Shown here: positions 11,838-19,801 of the stretch, piece by piece
How positions within the stretch are numbered: the first letter of the stretch is position 1
How the letters are laid out: the number at the start of each line of letters is the position of its first letter
Made by a program: the position numbers and the translations under genes
Assembly: GCF_000936425.1 (NCBI RefSeq)
Contig: NZ_AVFK01000016.1
Span: forward strand, 1 to 64,000
DNA: 64,000 nucleotides
Origin: Skermanella aerolata KACC 11604
Lineage (GTDB): Bacteria > Pseudomonadota > Alphaproteobacteria > Azospirillales > Azospirillaceae
Reading direction: 5' to 3'
The notes under the pieces: generated by a model
Databases searched by the model: none
What the model saw: only the letters and a program-made list of their open reading frames with translations
What the model was told of the DNA's origin: nothing

Positions 11838-12437
11838 TCAAACTCCCGCCATGTCGATGGAAATTGCCCTTTGAAGCGCAGGCCGCTCCAGGCAGCGGGC
11901 GACATAGGCTTGCAAGACCGGCTTCTGCGGCACGATCTTCATGATGTTCATGCAGTAGTGAAGATCGATCCCCATCACCACGTCGGCCGCTGAGAAGCGT
12001 TCGCCGAGCAGCCATTTCCCTCCAGCCAGCGCTTCCTCCTGTACCGCGACGACCCGGTCGAAACCGCCCCAGGCCGCTGCCGAGCTGTCGGTCGTCCAGC
12101 CGTTCATCTTCTCGGTATAGGCCGGCTCCGCGCACCCGGCGGAAAAGAACAGCCATTGCAGATACCGGCCCCGCGCCGGGTCGCCGATTGCCGGCGCCAG
12201 CCCGCTTTCGGGGAAGCGGTCGGCAAGCCACACGCATATGGCGCCCGACTCGGCGACCATCGTTTCGCCATCGACCAGTGCCGGGACCTTGCCCATCGGG
12301 TTGATCTTCAGGAAATCCGGGTGCGACTGGGCGCCGGTGGTGATATCGACCAGCACGCGCTCATAAGCGCACCCCGTCTCCTCCAGCATCCACAATGCGC
12401 GCATGGACCTCGTATGCGGTGCCCAATAAAGCTTCAT
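11838..12437 (-). CDS. glutathione S-transferase family protein
   Basis: 199 residues. N-terminal domain: MKLYWAPHTRSMRALWMLEE, KINPMGKVPALVDGETMVAESGAICVWLAD with cis-Pro and the ES glutathione-binding pair. C-terminal domain: GRYLQWLFFSAGCAEPAYTEK and FSAADVVMGIDLHY. This fits the YghU/YfcG-like or beta/theta-like bacterial classes with a Ser in the active-site loop. It is the third GST within 7 kb, and all three are diverged from one another. The start has GGAGG (12442-12446 on the complementary strand) 4-8 nt upstream. Confidence 0.85.
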   Translation of the reverse strand: MKLYWAPHTRSMRALWMLEETGCAYERVLVDITTGAQSHPDFLKINPMGKVPALVDGETMVAESGAICVWLADRFPESGLAPAIGDPARGRYLQWLFFSAGCAEPAYTEKMNGWTTDSSAAAWGGFDRVVAVQEEALAGGKWLLGERFSAADVVMGIDLHYCMNIMKIVPQKPVLQAYVARCLERPALQRAISIDMAGV

Positions 12438-12570
12438 CGCCGCCTCCTGGATTTTTGAGAGAAACAGAACATATCATGAACATTTTGCGCGCGTCCAGAG
12501 GATGGAGGAATGGGTGATCCCATTCTCCTGTGATAATTTTCGCGTAGCTCAAGCGATTTGCCGCGAAACG

Positions 12571-12592
12571 AAAAAGGCGCCCTGCGGCGCCT
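12571..12592 (-). terminator. rho-independent terminator of the glycosyltransferase gene
   Basis: A GC-rich hairpin (AGGCGCC with TGCGG loop region and GGCGCCT) ends in a run of T on the minus strand, 8 nt past the stop of the gene at 12600. Confidence 0.75.
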
Positions 12593-12599
12593 CTCCCAT

Positions 12600-14099
12600 C
12601 TACATGTTAACCGGCGCTTCCGTCCGCATCACCTGCCAGCGCTCCCGCAGCAATGCGATCCCGACCACGGCCAAGCCGATGATCGTGGTGCCGAGCAGGG
12701 GGGAGTACCAGCCTTCGCGCAGGACCATCGTGAAGAACAGGCACGATCCCAGCACGATTTCCGGGATGCCGGTCGGGCCGGTCGATGCGACGCGCGGCGT
12801 CCGAACCGACGGCGCAATGCCCGTGCCGCCCATCTTCGGCGTACGGACGAAGGGCGACTGCTTGCCCATCGCCGCTTCGAACACCGCGCGGGAGTTCGAC
12901 AGGATCAAACCAGACGTCAGCGTCATCGCCGCCAGGATGCTCAGCGGAATGGCGCTCCGGGGATACCGTCCCAGCGCCAGCTGACCCAGCGTCACGAAGG
13001 TCGTGGCCGAGAATACGCCCATCGCCGTCGCGATCAGTCCCAGCAGCGACAGCGCCAGCGGCTGCTGTCCGGCGTTCAGCCACAGCAGCGACAGTGACGT
13101 CGTCAGGCACAGGGCCGCCAGCGGGCAGAACAGCGACTGCCCGACCTCCAGCGTCAGCGCCAGCTTGAACAGCGGCGGCAAGTCGGAGCGCCAGACCGAC
13201 GGCAGCAGCTTGCGCGCGACCTGGGCGAAACCCTTGTTCCAGCGGTGCTGCTGGGTGCGCCACGCGGCCAGCGTGGTCGGCAGCTCGCCCGCGGCCGTCA
13301 CCTGCGGCAGGTAGGCAGCCCGCCAGCCCGCCAGATGGGCGCGGATCGCAAGGTCCAGGTCCTCGGTCAGCGTATCGGCCGTCCAGCCCCCGGCGTCGTC
13401 GATTGCGTCGCGCCGCCAGACGCCGCAGGTGCCGTTGAACGGCAGGATCATGCCGGTCGCGAAGCGGACCGACTGCTCGACGCCGAAATGGGCGTCCAGC
13501 ATGACCGCCTGGGCGCGCGTCAGCATGTTCTGGCCGGCGTTCAGGTGCTCCCAGCGCGCCTGGACGAAAGCCAGCTCACTGTCGGCCATCAGCACCGGCA
13601 CGGTGCGCTTCAGGAAATCGGCCGGCGGCACGAAGTCGGCGTCGAACACCGCGATATACGGACTGTCGTCCCGCAGCAGCCCGTTCGCCAAGGCGCCGGC
13701 CTTGAAGCCGGTGCGGTCGCGGCGGTGGATCACTTCGATATCGACGCCGGTCAGCCGCAACTCCTCGGCGAACCGCCGCGAAAGCGCTTCGGACCCGTCG
13801 GTGCTGTCGTCGAGCACCTGAATGGTCAGGCGGTCGCGCGGCCAATCCATCGCGGCAGCCTGGATCGCGCGCTCGATCAGCATTCCCTCGTTGAAGGCCG
13901 GAAGCTGCACCAGAACCCTGGGATATTCCACGATCTCCGCCGCTGTCTCCACGGCTGCCTGTGGCGGCACCGGCTTGCGCCGCGACCGGATGAAGGCGAT
14001 GGACAGTCCAAGGAGATTGCAACTGAGGGCGAAGAGCATAACGAGCGATACCGAGAGCAGAAGGTACAGGACCCACTGAACGACGGTTAAGACAGGCAT
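12600..14099 (-). CDS. family 2 glycosyltransferase, processive beta-glycan-synthase-like membrane enzyme
   Basis: 499 residues from the ATG at 14099 (GAGGG 10 nt upstream). In-frame ATG 14120 and TTG 14135 are alternatives. One N-terminal transmembrane helix, then a cytosolic GT-A domain with D in LDDSTDGSE, DxD in FDADFVP, the acceptor/base TEDLDLAIR, and QQHRW (QxxRW) in the interfacial helix, which together define processive synthases of the cellulose-synthase/CslA type. Four or so C-terminal helices follow (~330-490). It should extrude a polysaccharide across the inner membrane; beta-glucan or mannan are possible. No PilZ domain and no accessory bcs genes are present, so a cellulose call is not supported. 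Confidence 0.85.
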   Translation of the reverse strand: MPVLTVVQWVLYLLLSVSLVMLFALSCNLLGLSIAFIRSRRKPVPPQAAVETAAEIVEYPRVLVQLPAFNEGMLIERAIQAAAMDWPRDRLTIQVLDDSTDGSEALSRRFAEELRLTGVDIEVIHRRDRTGFKAGALANGLLRDDSPYIAVFDADFVPPADFLKRTVPVLMADSELAFVQARWEHLNAGQNMLTRAQAVMLDAHFGVEQSVRFATGMILPFNGTCGVWRRDAIDDAGGWTADTLTEDLDLAIRAHLAGWRAAYLPQVTAAGELPTTLAAWRTQQHRWNKGFAQVARKLLPSVWRSDLPPLFKLALTLEVGQSLFCPLAALCLTTSLSLLWLNAGQQPLALSLLGLIATAMGVFSATTFVTLGQLALGRYPRSAIPLSILAAMTLTSGLILSNSRAVFEAAMGKQSPFVRTPKMGGTGIAPSVRTPRVASTGPTGIPEIVLGSCLFFTMVLREGWYSPLLGTTIIGLAVVGIALLRERWQVMRTEAPVNM

Positions 14100-14495
14100 T
14101 CCCCAATCACCCTCTGTCATTTCCAAGAACGGCAAGCCGTCGCCATGCCGGACAACCCTGTCGTCCGGAAATCGTTCAACCGGTCATGACCGCAATGCTT
14201 CAACTACAGTGCCGCACATGAGGGTTAACAGTGGCAAGACCGTGATATTCCTGCGGCGGACGTACAATGAAGCCGGCTTGCCCGAACTTCGGGATTGACC
14301 AGACCCGGCAGTCTCCCCAGGTATTCAATATTGGGGGTCCGGGCCCCTCTGGTGGTCGCTTTCAACCAGCGCCGCGATGTCGGACCCCTCCACCTGCACG
14401 CCGTGCATTTGGAGGGATCACGACATTGCTCCTTCTGAAGGATACGGCGCAGGATTAGCCTGAAGTCGAGACCACACAGGGAAGGAAACCACCCG
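14100..14495. other. intergenic region between divergent genes
   Basis: About 400 bp with no gene seen. It must hold the promoters of the glycosyltransferase (-) and the zeta-like gene (+). A GGGTCCGGGCCCC palindrome-like stretch lies at 14335-14347 and GGGAAGG at about 14480 is the probable ribosome binding site of the gene at 14496. Confidence 0.4.
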
Positions 14496-14822
14496 ATGCC
14501 TGCTTCTTATGACCGATCCACCATCCCCGCCCCGGAAGCCGCCTGTCCGTTCGAAGCGACCGAAGGCTATGTCGTCGCCCGCCGGAACCTGCTGATCGGC
14601 CTGTGGGCCGGTCGCCGCCTGGGTCTTTCCGGGACCGAGCTGGAAACCTACGCCCGCGAGATCGTCGCCGCCGACCGGGACGAGCCGGGGCATGAAGACG
14701 TGCTGCGCAAGCTGCGTGCTGACTTCAAGGAAGCTGGGTGCCCGATCTCCGAGCCCGAGCTGAGCGCCCAGGTCGTCTCCTGTCACGCCGAAGCCAGCCG
14801 TCAGTGCGCTGCGACCGACTGA
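14496..14822 (+). CDS. DUF1476 / F1-ATPase inhibitor zeta-like protein with atypical N-terminus
   Basis: 108 residues. From ~28 to ~95 it follows the alphaproteobacterial zeta subunit family closely: ARRNLLIGLWAGRRLGLSG, then YAREIVAADRDEPGHEDVLRKLRADF, then ISEPELSAQV. Zeta binds F1 and blocks ATP hydrolysis by inserting its N-terminal helix. Here the first 27 residues have the same length as in usual zeta proteins but none of the FDDREKAFEAKFAHDEE character; they contain Pro at 2, 10, 12 and 18. Several Cys appear at the C-terminal end. It may be a paralogue that binds F1 without inhibiting, or does something else. Confidence 0.75.
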   Translation: MPASYDRSTIPAPEAACPFEATEGYVVARRNLLIGLWAGRRLGLSGTELETYAREIVAADRDEPGHEDVLRKLRADFKEAGCPISEPELSAQVVSCHAEASRQCAATD

Positions 14823-14832
14823 GCCCGCCCCT

Positions 14833-14886
14833 TTGATCGACTCATCCTTGATCGGCTCACCTTTTGATCGGCTCACCCTTTGACCG
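14833..14886 (+). repeat. short tandem repeat, 15-16-nt unit
   Basis: TTGATCG-type units start at 14833, 14848, 14864 and 14880 (the last as TTGACCG); the best-conserved unit is TTGATCGGCTCACCTT. They fill the gap between the zeta-like gene and the amidoligase, and the last unit contains a possible TTG start. Confidence 0.7.
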
Positions 14887-14912
14887 ACCCCGTTACCGGC
14901 GCGGATTGTTTG

Positions 14913-15929
14913 ATGTTTGACCTGCCGCCTTCGACCCGGACCGCCGACGGATTGCCGCGCCGGGTCGGGGTGGAGATCGAGTTCATGGGGCCGGGCGTCC
15001 GCGAAGCGGCAAGCGCCCTAGCCGCCGGTTTCGGCGGCATCGTGATCGAGGAAGACCCCCATGCCGCCACTGTACGCGGCACGCGGCTGGGGGATATCAC
15101 GATCGAACTCGACCTTCGCCACGCCCATCCGCAACGCCACGGCCGTACCCTGCCGGTCCGGCTGGGCAGGAGGAGCGCCGCCCTGCTGGGCTTCGCCCTG
15201 GGCCGGGTAGTCCCGCGCGAACTGATTACCGCTCCGCTGCCGCTGGACCGGCTGGGCGAGGTGGACGATGTCGTCGCCGTCCTCCGCCGCGCCGGCGCCG
15301 AGGGCCGCGGCTCCGTTCGGCCCGGATCGTCTCAACTAGGCTCGCTGGGATTGCACTTCAACGTCGATGTCCAGGACGTGTCGGCCGGGAACATCCTGGC
15401 GCATCTCCGCGCCTTCATGCTGCTGGACCCCTGGCTGCGCGCCGCCAGTTTCTCCTCCCGCAGCGAGCGGTTGGCGGCCCCGCCCGATTTCTCCAGCGAC
15501 TACACCCGCAAGGTATTGTCGCCCGATTATCGCCCGGACCTAGCCGGCTTCACCGACGATTATCTGGCGGCCAATCCGTCGCGGGACCGCGCGCTGGACC
15601 TGCTGCCGCTGCTGCTCCACCTGGACGCCCGGCGCGTCCGGAGCGTTCTGCCGCGCGAGAAGATCTCCGCCCGCGCGGTCTTCCACTACCGGCTGCCCCA
15701 AGCCCATGTCGGCGACGCCGGATGGAGCATCGCCGCCGACTGGAACCGCTGGGTCGCGGTCGAACGGCTTGCCGCCGACCCCGAACGGCTGGCGGAGCTG
15801 AGCCGCGCATGGCTTCTGTTCAAGGGGGAGGCGGACACCTGGATCGCCCGCCCCTCAACTTCGCATCAGATAGCTCCGCACCAGATAACTCAGGTTCAGT
15901 CAGCCGTCTTGGAATCCACGACCGCCTGA
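14913..15929 (+). CDS. amidoligase-family protein (PF12224-like)
   Basis: 338 residues from the ATG at 14913; a TTG at 14880 would add 11. The opening RRVGVEIEFMGPG is the beta-strand of the glutamine-synthetase/GCS-like fold carrying the metal-binding Glu pair. GGIVIEEDP, DITIELDLRH and GSLGLHFNVDV (with the His of the active-site hairpin) follow in order as in bacterial amidoligases, which form amide bonds using ATP. Usual partners are a C26 glutamine amidotransferase and a GNAT enzyme; none is adjacent here, although a C26 hydrolase is at 53.8 kb. Its 3' end overlaps the convergent serine hydrolase by 34 nt. Product unknown. Confidence 0.75.
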   Translation: MFDLPPSTRTADGLPRRVGVEIEFMGPGVREAASALAAGFGGIVIEEDPHAATVRGTRLGDITIELDLRHAHPQRHGRTLPVRLGRRSAALLGFALGRVVPRELITAPLPLDRLGEVDDVVAVLRRAGAEGRGSVRPGSSQLGSLGLHFNVDVQDVSAGNILAHLRAFMLLDPWLRAASFSSRSERLAAPPDFSSDYTRKVLSPDYRPDLAGFTDDYLAANPSRDRALDLLPLLLHLDARRVRSVLPREKISARAVFHYRLPQAHVGDAGWSIAADWNRWVAVERLAADPERLAELSRAWLLFKGEADTWIARPSTSHQIAPHQITQVQSAVLESTTA

Positions 15930-17218
15930 TAGACGAGCTGCTTGATCAGCTTGCGGTAATAGGGGCGGCTCGGTCCTGGCGCCTGTGTCATCATGACGGC
16001 GGTGATATCCTCCACCGGGTCGATCCAGAAGAAGGTCCCGGCGTAGCCCGCCCACATGAACTCGCCCTTCGATCCGGGAACGCCCGCGATCCCGGCCTCC
16101 GGACGGACCATGAAGCCGAGGCCGAAGGTGTAGCCCGGCGTGCCCAGCAACTGCTCGCCGGGGCTGACGACCGGTTGGATGCGGGTGCCCAGGTGATCCG
16201 ACGCCATCAGCTTGACCGTCGTCGGGCTGAGGATGCGGACACCGTCCAGCTCGCCGCCGTTCAGCAGCATCTGGGTGAAGCGCAGGTAATCGGCGGCGGT
16301 AGAAACCGCTCCGGCCCCGCCAGAATCGTTCGCCGGCACCTGCGACACGTCGATCAGCCGGTTGTCGGCCCCGGTGGCCGGGTCCTTCGCCAGCGGCTCG
16401 GCCAGCCGCGCCAGTTCCGCCTGAGGCACCGAGAAGCCGGTATCCTTCATCTTCAGCGGATCGAACACCCGCTTCTTGAGGAAATCGGCCAGCCGCATCC
16501 CCGACGCCTTTTCCACGACCCGGCCCAGCACGTCGCTCGCCAAGCTGTATTCCCAGCGGGTGCCCGGCTGGTGGATCAGCGGTACTTGCGCTATCGCCTT
16601 GACCTCCTCTTCCGGCGTCAGGTTCCGGGCGTCGTAGTCCCGCTCGCCGGGCTTGTAGAGGCCGGCCTTGGCATAGCCGTCGCGGACGACGACGTTCTGG
16701 GTGATCTCGCCATATCCCAATCCCGCCGTGTGCCGCAGCAGGTCCTGCACCGTGACGGGCCGCTCGGCCGGCACGGTCGAGTAGGTCACCTTGCCGTAGG
16801 GATCGAGCTGCGGCACGCTGACCTGAAGCTTGGCGAACTCCGGCAGGTATTTGGAAACCGGATCCGGCAATTGCAGCCGGCCTTCCTCCATCAGGATCAT
16901 GGCGGCCACCGAGACCAGCGGCTTGGTCATGGAATAGATGCGGAAGATCGAATCCTCGGCCAGGGGCGCATTGGCATCCTTGTCGCGGAACCCGATGGTC
17001 TTCGTGTAGGCGAGCTGGCCGTCCCGGGCGACCATGATGACGGCGCCGGGCAGCTTGCCGCCGTCGATCTCGCGGCTGAAGGCCTGCTCGATCCGTTCCA
17101 GCCGTTCGGCCGACAACCCGACCTTGCCGGGCTCGGCGCGGGGCAGGGCCTGTGCCCATGCCGCCGTGGCCGTGCATAACGCTATAATGAATACGCTGGA
17201 GGCGGTGATCCGCTTCAT
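15896..17218 (-). CDS. secreted serine hydrolase, beta-lactamase class C / esterase family
   Basis: 440 residues with a clear Sec signal peptide (MKRITASSVFIIALCTATAAWAQ). The nucleophile motif is SMTK in FRIYSMTKPLVS (SxxK); the YxN-equivalent is YSL in WEYSLASDVLG; a GYAGTFFW stretch stands where KTG would be. These belong to the EstB/penicillin-binding-like beta-lactamase family, whose members are usually esterases or D-amino peptidases and seldom true beta-lactamases. It acts in the periplasm. The last 11 codons overlap the convergent amidoligase gene. Start ATG at 17218, with GGGGAGGAAAC upstream. Confidence 0.88.
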   Translation of the reverse strand: MKRITASSVFIIALCTATAAWAQALPRAEPGKVGLSAERLERIEQAFSREIDGGKLPGAVIMVARDGQLAYTKTIGFRDKDANAPLAEDSIFRIYSMTKPLVSVAAMILMEEGRLQLPDPVSKYLPEFAKLQVSVPQLDPYGKVTYSTVPAERPVTVQDLLRHTAGLGYGEITQNVVVRDGYAKAGLYKPGERDYDARNLTPEEEVKAIAQVPLIHQPGTRWEYSLASDVLGRVVEKASGMRLADFLKKRVFDPLKMKDTGFSVPQAELARLAEPLAKDPATGADNRLIDVSQVPANDSGGAGAVSTAADYLRFTQMLLNGGELDGVRILSPTTVKLMASDHLGTRIQPVVSPGEQLLGTPGYTFGLGFMVRPEAGIAGVPGSKGEFMWAGYAGTFFWIDPVEDITAVMMTQAPGPSRPYYRKLIKQLVYQAVVDSKTAD

Positions 17219-17486
17219 TCCTCGGTTTCCTCCCCAATTTTCTTATGACTGCATCCGATCGCGGGCGCAGCCACTCAAGGTAGCGCCGTTGTGGAAGGGA
17301 GGAAAGCGTTTGGAACGTATGGTCGTCATGGCGAAAGCGGGACGATATCCCGCATGATCGGCAATTGACTGCCGTCCCGCCGGGTGCCATGTCATCAACC
17401 CATGGAGCCGCCTCCCTGACGGGGGATCGCCCCTGCGGCTAAGCGTTGCGTGGCCGGACACTGTCGAACCTGCTAGGCTTGTGCCC

Positions 17487-18074
17487 ATGTTCACCGGAAT
17501 CATCACAGATGTGGGGACCGTCGTCGCCGTGGATCGGCGCGGCGATACCCTGTTCACCATCGCCACCGCCTTCGATATGGATACCGTGGATATCGGCGCC
17601 TCGATCGCGTGCAGCGGCTGCTGCCTCACCGTGATCGAGAAGGAAGCCGACCGCTTCACGATCTCCGCCTCCGGCGAAACGCTGTCCAAGACGACGCTCG
17701 GCACCTGGGGCGAGAATACCGAGATCAACCTGGAACGTGCCCTGAAGATGGGCGACGAACTGGGCGGCCACATCGTTTCCGGCCATGTCGACGGCGTTGC
17801 CGACGTCATCTCCGTCACGTCGGAAGGCGACAGCTGGCGCTACGTGTTCGAGGTCCCGGCCCCTCTGGCGCGGTTCGTCGCCTCCAAGGGCTCCGTCGCA
17901 TTGGACGGCGTCTCGCTGACGGTGAACGAGGTGGAGGGACGGCGCTTCGGCGTAAACATCATCCCGCACACCCGCACGCACACGACGTTCCGGACCCTCA
18001 AGCCGGACGATAAGGTCAACTTCGAAGTGGACATGCTGGCCCGCTACGTGGCGCGTCTGGCGGAAAGCATCTGA
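17487..18074 (+). CDS. ribE: riboflavin synthase alpha subunit
   Basis: 195 residues. It dismutates two 6,7-dimethyl-8-ribityllumazine into riboflavin and the pyrimidine. Two lumazine-binding repeats are present: MFTGIITDVGTV with CSGCCLTV in the first half, and GHIVSGHVDGVA with LDGVSLTVNEV in the second. The ATG at 17487 is chosen because all family members begin MFTGI; a GTG at 17481 is upstream. It heads the rib operon; no FMN-riboswitch consensus was recognised in the 268 bp upstream. ribBX starts 2 bp after its stop. Confidence 0.97.
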   Translation: MFTGIITDVGTVVAVDRRGDTLFTIATAFDMDTVDIGASIACSGCCLTVIEKEADRFTISASGETLSKTTLGTWGENTEINLERALKMGDELGGHIVSGHVDGVADVISVTSEGDSWRYVFEVPAPLARFVASKGSVALDGVSLTVNEVEGRRFGVNIIPHTRTHTTFRTLKPDDKVNFEVDMLARYVARLAESI

Positions 18075-18076
18075 TT

Positions 18077-19249
18077 ATGCAGACGGTCAAGAAATCCGAA
18101 CTCGTCGCCGGTTTGAGCGATCCTTCCGATCAGGCCTATCTCTCCACGATCGAGGAAATTCTCGAGGAGGCCCGCCAGGGCCGCATGTTCGTCCTGATCG
18201 ACGACGAGGACCGCGAGAACGAGGGCGATCTGGTCATCCCCGCCCAGTGCGCGACACCCGACACGATCAACTTCATGGCGCGCTTTGGGCGCGGCCTGAT
18301 CTGCCTCGCCATGACTGGCGAGCGGATCGAGCAGCTTCGCCTGCCGCTGATGTCCAAGCAGAACGCATCGCGCCACCAGACCGCGTTCACCGTCTCGATC
18401 GAAGCGCGCGAAGGCGTCACGACCGGCATCTCCGCCGCCGACCGCGCCCGCACCATCCAGGTCGCGATCGATCCCGAGATGGGCGCCGACGACATCGCGA
18501 CCCCCGGCCACGTCTTCCCACTGGTAGCGCGCGACGGCGGCGTCCTGGTCCGCGCCGGCCATACCGAAGCGGCGGTCGATCTGGCCCGCATGGCGGGGAT
18601 GAACCCGGCCGGCGTGATCTGCGAGATCATGAACGACGACGGCACCATGGCCCGGCTGCCGGATCTGGTGAAATTCGCCCAGTTCCACGGCCTCAAGATC
18701 GGCACCATCGCCGACTTGATCGCCTATCGCCGCCGGACCGAGACGATCATCCAGCGCACGCTGGAAACCGTACTGGACAGCCAGTACGGCGGCGAATTCC
18801 GCATGATGATCTACGTCAACAAGGTCGAATACGCCGAGCACATCGCCCTGGTGAAGGGCGACATCACGACGCCGGAGCCGGTGCTGGTCCGCATGCACGC
18901 GCTCAACGTCCTGGACGATGTCCTGCACGACCGCTCCTGCGGCCGTGGCGGCGACCTCCAGGCGGCGATGCGCGAGATCGGCGAGGAGGGCAGGGGCATC
19001 GTGGTCCTGATCCGCGAACCGCAGCCGACCAGCCTGTCCAGCCGCGTCAAGGCTCAGCTCGAAGGGACCGCCAATCCTCAAGCCGAGTTGCGGGATTATG
19101 GCGTGGGCGCCCAGATCCTGTTCGACCTGGGTGTGCGCGAGATGATACTCCTGTCCAACCACAAGAAGAACATCATCGGCCTGGACGGCTACGGTCTTTC
19201 CGTCGTCGGCACCCGGTCCATCAATCCCGCCATTTCCGGAGCCGACTGA
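18077..19249 (+). CDS. ribB: 3,4-dihydroxy-2-butanone 4-phosphate synthase fused to a degenerate GTP cyclohydrolase II domain (RibBX)
   Basis: 390 residues. The N-terminal RibB domain (1-~205) is intact: IDDEDRENEGDLV (41-53) provides the acidic metal site and the domain makes the four-carbon precursor of lumazine. The C-terminal half looks like GTP cyclohydrolase II but the zinc motif is gone: where RibA has a Cys and then a CDC, this has RMHALNVLDDVLHD then RSCGRGGD (residues ~272-293), leaving one Cys. The downstream RQEGR is REPQP. This matches the RibBX variant described in Proteobacteria, in which X is not a GTP cyclohydrolase. A true ribA should therefore lie elsewhere. Confidence 0.93.
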   Translation: MQTVKKSELVAGLSDPSDQAYLSTIEEILEEARQGRMFVLIDDEDRENEGDLVIPAQCATPDTINFMARFGRGLICLAMTGERIEQLRLPLMSKQNASRHQTAFTVSIEAREGVTTGISAADRARTIQVAIDPEMGADDIATPGHVFPLVARDGGVLVRAGHTEAAVDLARMAGMNPAGVICEIMNDDGTMARLPDLVKFAQFHGLKIGTIADLIAYRRRTETIIQRTLETVLDSQYGGEFRMMIYVNKVEYAEHIALVKGDITTPEPVLVRMHALNVLDDVLHDRSCGRGGDLQAAMREIGEEGRGIVVLIREPQPTSLSSRVKAQLEGTANPQAELRDYGVGAQILFDLGVREMILLSNHKKNIIGLDGYGLSVVGTRSINPAISGAD

Positions 19250-19252
19250 GGC

Positions 19253-19771
19253 ATGTCCGCCGTCACCGATACCGCAACCGACGCCGTAATTCGCATCACG
19301 GGTCCCCATATCCTGATCGTCGAAGCCCGCTTCTACGAGGACATCGCGGACGAACTGGTCCGGGGCGCCATCATCGAGCTTGAGAAAGCCGGCGCCACCT
19401 ATGACCGGATCGCCGTCCCCGGCGCCTTCGAGATCCCCGCCGCGATCAACTTCGCCCTCACGGCGGCGGAAGGCGGCGGCGCCGCCAACGACGAAAGCGC
19501 CGCCCCCCGCTACGACGGCTATGTCGCCCTGGGCTGCGTCATCCGGGGCGAGACGACCCACTACGACTATGTCTGCATCGAAAGCGCACGTGGATTGCAG
19601 GATATCGCCTTGCGCCACAACGCCGCTATCGGCTACGGCATCCTGACTGTCGAAAACGACGATCAGGCCTGGGCGCGTGCCAAGGTGGATCAAAAGAACA
19701 AGGGCGGTGCCGTGGCATCGGCCTGTCTTGACATGATCCGGTTGAAGCGCCACTTCGGCCTGACATCCTGA
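19253..19771 (+). CDS. ribH: 6,7-dimethyl-8-ribityllumazine synthase
   Basis: 172 residues, lumazine synthase. The core has HILIVEARFYEDIADELVRGA, VPGAFEIPAAI for pyrimidine binding, and GETTHYDYVC (~99-108) with the catalytic His. It condenses the RibB product with the ribitylamino pyrimidine. A Gly/Ala-rich insertion (AAEGGGAANDESAAPR, ~80-95) lengthens it relative to the usual ~155. It lies 3 bp after ribBX. Confidence 0.97.
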   Translation: MSAVTDTATDAVIRITGPHILIVEARFYEDIADELVRGAIIELEKAGATYDRIAVPGAFEIPAAINFALTAAEGGGAANDESAAPRYDGYVALGCVIRGETTHYDYVCIESARGLQDIALRHNAAIGYGILTVENDDQAWARAKVDQKNKGGAVASACLDMIRLKRHFGLTS

Positions 19772-19801
19772 AATCAGACATATGCAGTTTTGAAAAGCAC
19801 C

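Noticed and set aside
12600-14099. Cellulose synthase BcsA
   Set aside because: It has the processive-synthase motifs but no PilZ domain and no bcs neighbours, so only a general beta-glycan synthase-like call is made.
15722-17179. A 485-codon plus frame across the serine hydrolase
   Set aside because: The minus-strand gene has a signal peptide and the SxxK motif; the plus frame is a composition artefact.
15896-17218. Antibiotic-resistance beta-lactamase
   Set aside because: It is a class-C-fold serine hydrolase lacking a recognisable KTG; esterase or peptidase roles are commoner in this group.
17219-17486. Possible FMN riboswitch ahead of ribE
   Set aside because: I searched by eye for the conserved RFN stems and found none.
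18044-19753. A 569-codon minus frame opposite the rib genes
   Set aside because: It overlaps ribBX and ribH, which carry all the expected motifs; the frame encodes nothing recognisable.
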